Shown here in pieces: positions 6,324 through 12,413 of a stretch of DNA of 42,027 nucleotides. How positions within the stretch are numbered: the first letter of the stretch is position 1; the number at the start of each line of letters is the position of its first letter. Below the pieces are notes generated by a model. The model saw nothing but the letters and a program-made list of their open reading frames with translations. It had not been told where the DNA came from and searched no databases. The stretch comes from a virus, in the IMG/VR virus record IMGVR_UViG_3300020476_000001, positions 1-42,027 of that record. One strand, given 5' to 3'. Made by a program: the position numbers and the translations under genes.

Positions 6324-7109
6324 ATGGCCTACAAGAGGAAGAAGAAGGGCCTCTATGCGAGGAAGAAGCTCTCGCCCGAGTACCTGCTGAGCAAAGAAGA
6401 GCGCGCGAAGATCATGTACTTCGCAAAGCAAAGAGCAGCGAAGGTGAACAGAGGCTACGTGCGGAACCGCTCGTACTCTGACGGGGACGCTACTCTCTTC
6501 AATGCCATTGGGATCGCGGGTGAGATCTGTTGGGCACGGTATCTCTGTGTACCTTGGTATCACAACCCCAGCCCTGTACATGGGGATCACCACAGAGCGG
6601 GTGACCTTCAGGACCGACAGGGTGCCTGGATCGAGGTCAAGACGAGCCGTAACCCAAGGGCAGTGAGGATACCCCCGAGCACTGGAATGACTTGGGGGTA
6701 CCTCGCTGCCTCATGGTGGAACCCAACAAGAAAGATCATCAGGTTGATGGGCATTGCCCCGCAAACCATGGCTATTGCCATGTCCGTGGAGAAGGAGACG
6801 AAGCGGAAAGATGGGACTCAGTACACCGTACTTCAGTTGGAAGCGGGTAGCCTTCCTAGTTGTGACTCGATCTTTACAAACTACGGTCGTACATCTCATC
6901 CTTCCGGTGGCCAGGGCTTGCACTGTCCGTGGTGCATCATGGGTCCGTGGTACTGTGACCAGAGCAGTTGCGAGGAGGCTGCCGCTAGGAGAGCTATCGA
7001 GATCGACGACCTCTCAAAGCAACCCATCACCAGCAAGGAGCAGGGTGGCTGGGGTGCTTCAGCCAAACAGAAACAGGAGAAGCAGGATGAAGCTATGGGA
7101 AGTAAGTGA
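6324..7109 (+). CDS. PD-(D/E)XK-type nuclease-like protein with Cys cluster, 261 aa
   Basis: Residues 63-106 carry the core of a PD-(D/E)XK nuclease fold: GIAGE (Glu67), Asp94 in RAGDLQ, and WIEVKT with Glu104 and Lys106. A later cluster HC-x2-C-x6-C-x4-C (residues 200-216, plus Cys180) could hold zinc or an iron-sulfur centre. The N-terminus is very basic. It starts directly after the annealing protein's stop (TAG-ATG) and overlaps the Gp157-type gene, so it is probably the exonuclease or resolvase partner of the annealing protein (inferred from order). Overall similarity to a named family is not clear to me. Confidence 0.65.
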   Translation: MAYKRKKKGLYARKKLSPEYLLSKEERAKIMYFAKQRAAKVNRGYVRNRSYSDGDATLFNAIGIAGEICWARYLCVPWYHNPSPVHGDHHRAGDLQDRQGAWIEVKTSRNPRAVRIPPSTGMTWGYLAASWWNPTRKIIRLMGIAPQTMAIAMSVEKETKRKDGTQYTVLQLEAGSLPSCDSIFTNYGRTSHPSGGQGLHCPWCIMGPWYCDQSSCEEAAARRAIEIDDLSKQPITSKEQGGWGASAKQKQEKQDEAMGSK

Positions 7110-7587
7110 CAAGATCGAGATGATCCTCGCAGAGTGCGTGGATCACAAGACCGGGGAGATCGAGCCGGAAGCAGAGAAGCAACTCGATGATCTCCAGATG
7201 GAGAGGAGGAAGCTCGTCTTCGAGATCGCACGCTACATCAAGGGCGAGCGAGCCGAAGCGCTGGCCATCCTCAACGAAGCAGACAAGCTCGTGAAGAGGG
7301 CGAAGTCCCATCAGTCACGCGCCAGTTGGCTCGAGTCCTACATCTCGAAGCACGTCACAGAAGACGAGAAGTACGAGGACCCCACGGTGAAGGTGCACTG
7401 GAAGAAGAGCACTGCTGTGAAGCTCGAGTTCCCGGATGACCTCGAGCATGGTCACGTCGATCCTGGATATGTGAAACAGAAGCTCGTCTATTCAGTAGAC
7501 AAGGCAGGTGCGCTGAAAGAATTGCGTGCAGGCACTCGCATTCGTGGCCTAGTGCTGGAGTCACGCACCAAGCTGAGGATCGACTGA
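7087..7587 (+). CDS. Siphovirus Gp157-type protein, 166 aa
   Basis: The layout matches the Gp157 family. A helical N-terminal half (about 1-90) starts LWEVSDKIEMI, with D-x-K-T-G-E-I at about 19-25 and a long coiled segment. The compact C-terminal half has KVHWKKSTAVKLEFP, VKQKLVYSVDKAGALKELRAG and a closing IRGLVLESRTKLRI. Family members are phage proteins often beside recombination genes; some were linked to phage resistance in lactic streptococci, and the molecular role is unknown. The start lies inside the nuclease-like gene (AGCAGG upstream), and the stop overlaps the next gene's ATG. Confidence 0.8.
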   Translation: MKLWEVSDKIEMILAECVDHKTGEIEPEAEKQLDDLQMERRKLVFEIARYIKGERAEALAILNEADKLVKRAKSHQSRASWLESYISKHVTEDEKYEDPTVKVHWKKSTAVKLEFPDDLEHGHVDPGYVKQKLVYSVDKAGALKELRAGTRIRGLVLESRTKLRID

Positions 7588-7886
7588 TGGGTGCAGAATA
7601 CGACGACCTCATCTTCGAGGCGAAAGACCTGAAGAGCGCAGTAGGCATTGTCGATAACCATATCGACTATTGCCAAAGCGAGTACGGACGCGGTGGGTAC
7701 ACGGGTACCTTTGCCGAATGCCCAAGTGTTCAGTTTGAGCCCCATATCTTTTCGGATATGGAGAATGCTCGTCAATACCTGGAGGGGGCAACCTTTAAAT
7801 GGGACTCCGCCATACTCGTCCGCTTCCGGGAAGACAAGGCATCCGGGAACTTGCGATGGATCGCAGGTGGATGGTTCAGTAGCTAG
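7587..7886 (+). CDS. Hypothetical protein, 99 aa, last gene of the plus arm
   Basis: No family is recognised. The protein is acidic and aromatic-rich, soluble, with two cysteines. The start overlaps the Gp157-type stop (TGATG), with GAGG just upstream, so translation is coupled. Its TAG stop (7884-7886) overlaps the minus-strand o-spanin stop (7883-7885) within a CTAGCTAG palindrome, making it the tail-to-tail boundary of the two arms. Confidence 0.65.
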   Translation: MGAEYDDLIFEAKDLKSAVGIVDNHIDYCQSEYGRGGYTGTFAECPSVQFEPHIFSDMENARQYLEGATFKWDSAILVRFREDKASGNLRWIAGGWFSS

Positions 7887-7917
7887 CTAGCACCGATCAA
7901 ACAATAGCGAGCTAGCT
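7881..7917. terminator. Possible bidirectional terminator hairpin at the convergent gene junction
   Basis: agctagct (7881-7888) is repeated as an inverted copy at 7910-7917, giving an 8-bp stem with a 21-base loop that spans both stop codons. The motif is self-palindromic, so other pairings are possible, and there is no T-tract on either side. It is the only candidate for stopping the two converging transcripts. If it fails, the arms make antisense RNA. Confidence 0.35.
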
Positions 7918-8125
7918 CTTGGACCCAGCCTTGGACCATGGGGCACTCACTGAGCTCAGGGCCGCAAGCGTCCTCGAACTGAACCAGTGCCATCTCGCTC
8001 ATCTGCGGGCAACGCACCATTAGCCCGGCTCTTCTTGTTTGACAGGATGTCAAGAGAACGACGAGGAGAAGGAACAGGACCAGACAATATGTCGAGAGCT
8101 TCCTTTGTCCGCTCAAGGTCTTCAT
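7883..8125 (-). CDS. o-spanin (Rz1-like outer-membrane lipoprotein), 80 aa
   Basis: A basic N-terminus (MKTLSGQRK) is followed by a hydrophobic signal segment and the lipobox LLTSC (Cys about 28), so the mature protein is a lipoprotein of about 53 residues, probably in the outer membrane. The gene lies mostly inside the i-spanin gene in another frame (170 bases of overlap), the classic Rz/Rz1 arrangement. The two would join across the periplasm and fuse inner and outer membranes in the last step of lysis. Four further cysteines in the mature part could form disulfides. It is the last gene of the late operon. Confidence 0.8.
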   Translation of the reverse strand: MKTLSGQRKLSTYCLVLFLLLVVLLTSCQTRRAGLMVRCPQMSEMALVQFEDACGPELSECPMVQGWVQELARYCLIGAS

Positions 8126-8249
8126 GCAATTCCTTCCTGACCGCCTTGTCGAAGCCACCCCTTCTGGCCTGAAGGAACAACCAGGTAACCATACCAAGGC
8201 AAGCAATGGTGGTTACGCCAAGGACCAGGACTACGGTTGTTGTGGTCAT
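7956..8249 (-). CDS. i-spanin (Rz-like), 97 aa
   Basis: The protein opens MTTTTVVLVLGVTTIACLGM, an N-terminal signal-anchor (residues about 4-25), followed by a charged helical periplasmic part (ELHEDLERTKEALDIL) and a basic tail. This is the inner-membrane spanin layout. ATG 8247-8249 overlaps the upstream gene's stop (ATGA). The o-spanin gene is embedded in it in another reading frame. At 97 residues it is short for Rz but within the range of phage i-spanins. Confidence 0.8.
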   Translation of the reverse strand: MTTTTVVLVLGVTTIACLGMVTWLFLQARRGGFDKAVRKELHEDLERTKEALDILSGPVPSPRRSLDILSNKKSRANGALPADERDGTGSVRGRLRP

Positions 8250-8437
8250 TCCGCATTCCTGGCCTTTCCTGCATTGGCACCGAGAAAATTCAAGACCTTG
8301 AGAAGAAGGTCCACGATCTTGTCGTCGGACTTGTTGGGGGTCCACATTGAGATCACGGCAAACCCGCCGATGATCTGCAATGCAGCATCCAAGAATGTGG
8401 GTATTGCGTTCACGAGTTCCATCATGCTGTCCATCAT
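8246..8437 (-). CDS. Holin-like small membrane protein, 63 aa
   Basis: One hydrophobic segment lies at residues about 13-33 (FLDAALQIIGGFAVISMWTP), then a TPNKSDDKIVDLLLKVLNFLG segment and a short basic tail. Small proteins of this pattern lie beside spanin genes in other phages. The start shown overlaps the upstream stop (ATGA) and follows GGGAG; a frame-extending start at 8467 has no site. A pinholin or class III-type holin, or an antiholin, is plausible from position. Function is inferred from context. Confidence 0.6.
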   Translation of the reverse strand: MMDSMMELVNAIPTFLDAALQIIGGFAVISMWTPNKSDDKIVDLLLKVLNFLGANAGKARNAE

Positions 8438-8676
8438 TCTCTCCCTACTACGAGCGTAATGACCCAAGCAGCAGCAGTGACCAGTGTTCCTGTCACTGCA
8501 ACAGCGGTGTAAACCTTGGCAACCGTAGCAGCAACGGTGGCCTCTAGTTTCCTGAGAATTTCGTCGTGCATATCGAGCACCAGCTTGGTATTTCTCAGGT
8601 CATGGCGTATCTCCTCGACGTGGCGAGTCATGTTTCCCCATTCTCTTCCAGTCGGGCCGCCATTTTCATCGGGCAT
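8434..8676 (-). CDS. XhlA-like or holin-type protein with C-terminal membrane segment, 80 aa
   Basis: A polar, helical N-terminal region of about 50 residues (HVEEIRHDLRNTKLVLDMHD is part of it) is followed by a C-terminal membrane span (about 55-76, VYTAVAVTGTLVTAAAWVIT). This layout is that of haemolysin XhlA-like phage proteins, which act with holins in lysis. ATG 8674-8676 begins one base after the upstream stop. It could itself be the holin, with the 63-aa neighbour as regulator. Confidence 0.55.
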   Translation of the reverse strand: MPDENGGPTGREWGNMTRHVEEIRHDLRNTKLVLDMHDEILRKLEATVAATVAKVYTAVAVTGTLVTAAAWVITLVVGRE

Positions 8677-8677
8677 G

Positions 8678-8965
8678 TCACTCTGGGGCCACGCAAGTAA
8701 ACTCAAAGACATTGATGACAGCATCTTGAACTGTCAAGGTTCGACCCGCGTCCAGGCTGAAGACCCTGATGACATTTGTACTTTGGTACTCCGAGTTTAC
8801 CCGCTCGGATATCCCGTGAAACACATGAGGGTCTACCTCTACGTTAGGCTCGCCTTCTTCTTCTTGGCCTGAATTTACACCTAGGTATTTCACGGTGCAG
8901 TCTTGTGCCTGGGCTGTGGCCAGGGCAGGTGAGATCAGAAAGAAGAAAAGCAGTATGAGTTTCAT
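8678..8965 (-). CDS. Exported small protein 4 of a tandem cassette, 95 aa
   Basis: A Sec signal peptide is clear (MKLILLFFFLISPALATAQA, likely cleaved after AQA). The mature part of about 75 residues is acidic with Cys near both ends (QDC at the start, FTCVAPE at the end), suggesting one disulfide. The start overlaps the upstream stop by one base (TAATG). The C-terminal Cys position recalls the endings of the two larger exported proteins upstream. No family is recognised. Confidence 0.7.
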   Translation of the reverse strand: MKLILLFFFLISPALATAQAQDCTVKYLGVNSGQEEEGEPNVEVDPHVFHGISERVNSEYQSTNVIRVFSLDAGRTLTVQDAVINVFEFTCVAPE

Positions 8966-9615
8966 TACTCCACCTTCAGTGTGACCATGCACACGGCATT
9001 GATGTTGTCGAGGTCGCCAGAAGCAGCAGTGTCGATGTTTGCCAGAACAACCATACTGGCGACATCAGCGGTTACACCGATCTCAAAGTTGGGAGTGGCC
9101 GTCACACTTACGCCACCCGCATCGTTGCTGTCTAGCGTGACGGTAGTGGTATCCACCCCCACGCTATCCCCGTCTCTCCATCCGACCTTAAAGTCCAGGT
9201 CCTCTGTATCGACAGGGCTACTGGTTGGCAGCGGAAAGGTCAACATGCACTCGAGCTTGGTGGCTGTCCACTTGACACCCGCAGGCTTGAAGGCGTCGTT
9301 GTACCGCCAGGACCCTGTGGTGTCTTCGTCCCAGTCTCTTAGACCCGTTCCATAACAGTCATAGGTGGTAAGGAAGTGGGTTGTGGTAGACGTACCAAAG
9401 TAGCCACCTGAAACAGACTCGATGATGGGCGTCCTGTGCATACAGATCCAGTCACTACCATCGAAGTCTTCCTGCTCTGCTCCAGCGAGCCTGAAGGTAC
9501 GGGAGTCGTAGACCGCAGCAGACGCAGCGGGAGCGGGGGCTGGCACTTTCTGTATGTCTCCAGCATAAGAGATACTGCTTGCAGCCAGCAGGAGGAAGGT
9601 AATAAGCCAGCTCAT
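8965..9615 (-). CDS. Exported protein 3 of a tandem cassette, 216 aa
   Basis: A Sec signal peptide (MSWLITFLLLAASSISYAGD, cleavage after SYA) precedes a Pro/Ala-rich stretch and a beta-rich mature domain with cysteines in WICMHR, YDCYGTG, LECMLTF and AVCMVTLKV. The same Cys-containing blocks, in the same order, appear in the 275-aa protein upstream, so the two are probably paralogues. The protein is unlikely to be a virion protein made in the cytoplasm; periplasm or outer membrane is expected. Start and upstream stop overlap (ATGA). No family is recognised. Confidence 0.7.
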   Translation of the reverse strand: MSWLITFLLLAASSISYAGDIQKVPAPAPAASAAVYDSRTFRLAGAEQEDFDGSDWICMHRTPIIESVSGGYFGTSTTTHFLTTYDCYGTGLRDWDEDTTGSWRYNDAFKPAGVKWTATKLECMLTFPLPTSSPVDTEDLDFKVGWRDGDSVGVDTTTVTLDSNDAGGVSVTATPNFEIGVTADVASMVVLANIDTAASGDLDNINAVCMVTLKVE

Positions 9616-10439
9616 TCCGTCGTAACCTCAATGGTTGCCATGCAAATAAACTGCGCGTTGAACATATCGTTGGGATATCCAGCAGCCGCAGGCCAGTTGG
9701 TGACTGAGTTCATTTCAACCCAACCAGTAGGTGCCCAAGTGAATGAGTTCGCAGCCGCTTCCGGCGTGTACATGGGGTCTGCACCCGAAGCGACATAGGT
9801 GCCATCGGCCTGGAGCGCAACGCTGAGGGTTACGACATCGTTGTCCATGGCTTCTGCGGTCAGATCTCGAGCTGCGAAATTGAAGACGACATCAGCGCTT
9901 GCTGATCCACCGACCTGCGTATTCCCATGTGTCGCAGTGGTCCCTTGATCGTATCCCCGCATTCTCATGCAACTGTAGTTCTTCCATGTCCAGTCCAAGG
10001 CACCTGGCAACATGTGACCTACATAAGTATGCGAGAAGGCAGGCCCATCAGGTGTCGAGACATCGCTGTCTTCGTCCCACTCTGCATAGTACCCATCTGG
10101 ATCAAGGTCATCGCAGCCTGCGTATAGCCAGCCATTGGGTGTTCCAGCGATCCACGGCTTGTCAGTCAGGAGCCAAGGGTATCCCACCGACTCACCTGTA
10201 GTGACCACACTGAAGTAATTCTGCCACTGGTACTGAGTGGACATACAGACGCCTTCCGCATTGCTTACACGATACTCAACTGAAACGGCGTAAGTCTCAT
10301 AGTCAACCCAGGTATAGACACGCTCAATGGCCTGGTCTCCACCCCCTCCACCACCGAGTGCAGGCGCGAATGCACTGGTACCCGCCTCGACATGGAGAGG
10401 CAGGAGCAAAAGCATCGCGGCGAGAAGGCTGCCCCACAT
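9612..10439 (-). CDS. Exported protein 2 of a tandem cassette, 275 aa
   Basis: A signal peptide (MWGSLLAAMLLLLPLHVEAG, cleavage after VEA) and a poly-Gly stretch precede an aromatic-rich beta domain. Cysteines lie in EGVCMSTQ, YAGCDDLD, NYSCMRMR and QFICMATIEV, matching the order of Cys blocks in the 216-aa protein downstream. Asp-rich loops (DDLDPDGYYAEWDEDSD) could bind calcium. Possible roles are superinfection exclusion at the surface or a lysis accessory; none is shown by sequence. Confidence 0.7.
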   Translation of the reverse strand: MWGSLLAAMLLLLPLHVEAGTSAFAPALGGGGGGDQAIERVYTWVDYETYAVSVEYRVSNAEGVCMSTQYQWQNYFSVVTTGESVGYPWLLTDKPWIAGTPNGWLYAGCDDLDPDGYYAEWDEDSDVSTPDGPAFSHTYVGHMLPGALDWTWKNYSCMRMRGYDQGTTATHGNTQVGGSASADVVFNFAARDLTAEAMDNDVVTLSVALQADGTYVASGADPMYTPEAAANSFTWAPTGWVEMNSVTNWPAAAGYPNDMFNAQFICMATIEVTTE

Positions 10440-10441
10440 AC

Positions 10442-10876
10442 CTACCTCTGATGGACTTTGATCGTGATGTTCGAGCAGTCGGTGTCAGTTGCAAGAACGG
10501 CATACAGGTAGGGCAAGAGTGGTGCTGCCTGCCCGTCGATGAGAAGGATGGAAGTGCCCGTCGTATCTGTTGCATCGAGGTTCAGCACCCCGACGCTGTG
10601 CCAAGGCTTCCCTCCTGTACCAAAGGCACTGTCCTCCGATCTTGTATAGATGGTGGCAGTGCCAGCCGCAGAGCAGTCATCATTCCTTGCAAGCTCAATG
10701 GCAACGCTCTCGAACTGGTATATGCGGACAGGTCCACATAGATCAGGGTCGGCGGCTGCCACCCCATCACAAAGAAGATCGCATCGAGCGTTCCCCCAAG
10801 TAGCCCCATCGGTGCACTTCGCTGCGAATGCAGGCGAGGCAAGCAACAAGCCCACCATCAGTACGATCCACTTCAT
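10442..10876 (-). CDS. Exported protein 1 of a tandem cassette, 144 aa
   Basis: A signal peptide (MKWIVLMVGLLLASPAFAAK, cleavage after AFA) is followed by a mature part with paired cysteines (KCTDG, RCDLLCDG, DLCGP, DDCS, DCSN), probably a disulfide-bonded beta fold. It starts by overlapping the small membrane-protein gene upstream (ATGA) and ends 2 bases before the next exported protein. No family is recognised. It is less similar to the 216- and 275-aa proteins than those are to each other. Confidence 0.7.
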   Translation of the reverse strand: MKWIVLMVGLLLASPAFAAKCTDGATWGNARCDLLCDGVAAADPDLCGPVRIYQFESVAIELARNDDCSAAGTATIYTRSEDSAFGTGGKPWHSVGVLNLDATDTTGTSILLIDGQAAPLLPYLYAVLATDTDCSNITIKVHQR

Positions 10877-11109
10877 ATCATCCCCCCTACTGCACCACCC
10901 ACTGTCCAGAAGGCGATGTCTGTGAGTCTGTTGAGCCCGAGCTTCTTGTCACCCGTGGCCTGCATCTGTGTCACCTCACGTACCAAGCCAAGGAACATAC
11001 CCATGAGTGCTGTCTGTATGACAGGCATGGGCCAGGGTATGGTGCGTACAAAGATCACTACCATGAAGGCAGCGAGTACATGAGCGAGCTGGTTGATGAT
11101 GGAACTCAT
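10873..11109 (-). CDS. Small membrane protein, holin-like, 78 aa
   Basis: Hydrophobic stretches lie at residues about 7-22 (LAHVLAAFMVVIFVRT), 28-44 (PVIQTALMGMFLGLVRE) and weakly 66-78 (IAFWTVGGAVGGMI), with a charged stretch between (ATGDKKLGLNR). It is directly behind the tail fibre, with a 4-base overlap, a usual place for a holin, and is a competitor for that role with the proteins at 8246 and 8434. The sequence alone does not decide. Confidence 0.6.
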   Translation of the reverse strand: MSSIINQLAHVLAAFMVVIFVRTIPWPMPVIQTALMGMFLGLVREVTQMQATGDKKLGLNRLTDIAFWTVGGAVGGMI

Positions 11110-12413
11110 GTTGGCTTGAGACCGATGGCGAGGTAAGCCATGTAGTCATTTTGTGAATACATCTTGAGGCCCGTGGTGCTAGAGACGTAGCACCACTCTG
11201 CTCTTGACTGCCCGCCAGTGGGGTCGTTGTCTTCTCTGATACCAGTGCCACCCACAACAAACCAGACAACAGAAAAATGGTCGCTTACGTCTATTTCCAC
11301 CTCCGTCTGCGTGTTGGCAAGTACATGGTCAAAGCGAATACGGAAAGGGCCGATGTCGATGTTCCCCTGTTTTACTGCGCCACCACCTTCTCCGGTTGCT
11401 ACATTAGTCGCAGCCGTAATAGCTCCGACCGTAATATCCTGATCGATCTCACTCAACTCATAAGTGCTGCCACCGCTTGCCACACGCACCAACTTGGACA
11501 CATCGCCGCTTGCACCTGTTAGGTTGGGGGTTGCTTCAAAGCGAGGGATGTCAAACTCGTAGCCAGTTCCCGCAGCATTGACCTTCAATGTCTTTGCTGC
11601 ATCTCCTCCCCCACCCGGTGCGGGTACATTCAGAGCATTGGTTAGGTTGGACAAGAGCACCCAGGGGTTCGATCCGTTTCCATCGGAGTAGTAAAGATCC
11701 CTGGTGTTCGTTTCGTAATAGAAGCCCTTCCCAAACGCAGCGGTACCTGGCTTGTCTCCAGATGTACCAGCTTGGAAGTTCTCTACATCCCCCTTGTCAT
11801 AGGGCACATCCAGCGCAGCTCTCCATGCCGGGTTGTCTGCAAGAGGAAGAAGCGTTTGACCAGCGTCTCCAACAGAGACAGAGCCGGGGCTTATAGTCGA
11901 TACTGCGGTAGCGGTGACCTCTCCATTTGCATCGAAGCTCATCAGCTTGTTGGCACGGTCGGCCTTGTCGGGCAACTCCATTGCCGTATCGCTGTCTGTT
12001 GCCCCCGTAGTGTCACTTGCCTTTACGCGTACCGATCTCTTCCTGAAGAAGTCCAGCTCTTGAGACTGCACTGCTGCGAGATCCAGGTCATTCGACAAGG
12101 TGGTACTGGCAAGACGTCCACCTGGTTGGTACGTGGTTTCTTGGACGATGGGCGTGGAGCGAACGATGTGCCAAGTGGTACCGGCAGGGATGGTGGCAGC
12201 CGGGGTGATGCGGAATGTAGATGTATGGTTGGAAGGCGTAGTCTTGGCGATGGTATAGTCAACGCCAGAAATGAGAAGGGTTCTCACACCCGTGGCAGCT
12301 ACGATCTTGTTGATGACTACATCGCTTGTCTCAACACCTACAAAGTCAGTCGTGAAAGCACCGGAAGATGACCCAGCTACAGTGAATTTGACGGTGGTGT
12401 TTGTCACGCTCAT
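11106..12413 (-). CDS. Tail fibre with T7-type N-terminal domain, 435 aa
   Basis: Residues 1-110 resemble the T7 gp17 virion-attachment domain: short beta blocks SVTNTTVKFTVAG, FTTDFVGVETSDVVI, a VRTLLISGVDYTIA strand and PAGTTWHIVRSTPIVQETTY, then LASTTLSNDLDLAAVQSQEL. The middle is low-complexity shaft (SVSVGDAGQTLLPLADNPAW). The C-terminal 100 residues probably bind the receptor. No depolymerase motif is evident, and the fibre is shorter than T7 gp17. ATG 12411-12413 overlaps the giant protein's stop (ATGA); the frame is open further upstream, but that would lie inside the giant gene. Confidence 0.75.
   Translation of the reverse strand: MSVTNTTVKFTVAGSSSGAFTTDFVGVETSDVVINKIVAATGVRTLLISGVDYTIAKTTPSNHTSTFRITPAATIPAGTTWHIVRSTPIVQETTYQPGGRLASTTLSNDLDLAAVQSQELDFFRKRSVRVKASDTTGATDSDTAMELPDKADRANKLMSFDANGEVTATAVSTISPGSVSVGDAGQTLLPLADNPAWRAALDVPYDKGDVENFQAGTSGDKPGTAAFGKGFYYETNTRDLYYSDGNGSNPWVLLSNLTNALNVPAPGGGGDAAKTLKVNAAGTGYEFDIPRFEATPNLTGASGDVSKLVRVASGGSTYELSEIDQDITVGAITAATNVATGEGGGAVKQGNIDIGPFRIRFDHVLANTQTEVEIDVSDHFSVVWFVVGGTGIREDNDPTGGQSRAEWCYVSSTTGLKMYSQNDYMAYLAIGLKPT

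Noticed and set aside
7087-7587. Start of the Gp157-type gene far upstream (open frame from 6754)
   Set aside because: The upstream part overlaps the nuclease-like gene, is Arg/Ser-rich without domain features, and the family normally begins near the ATG at 7087.
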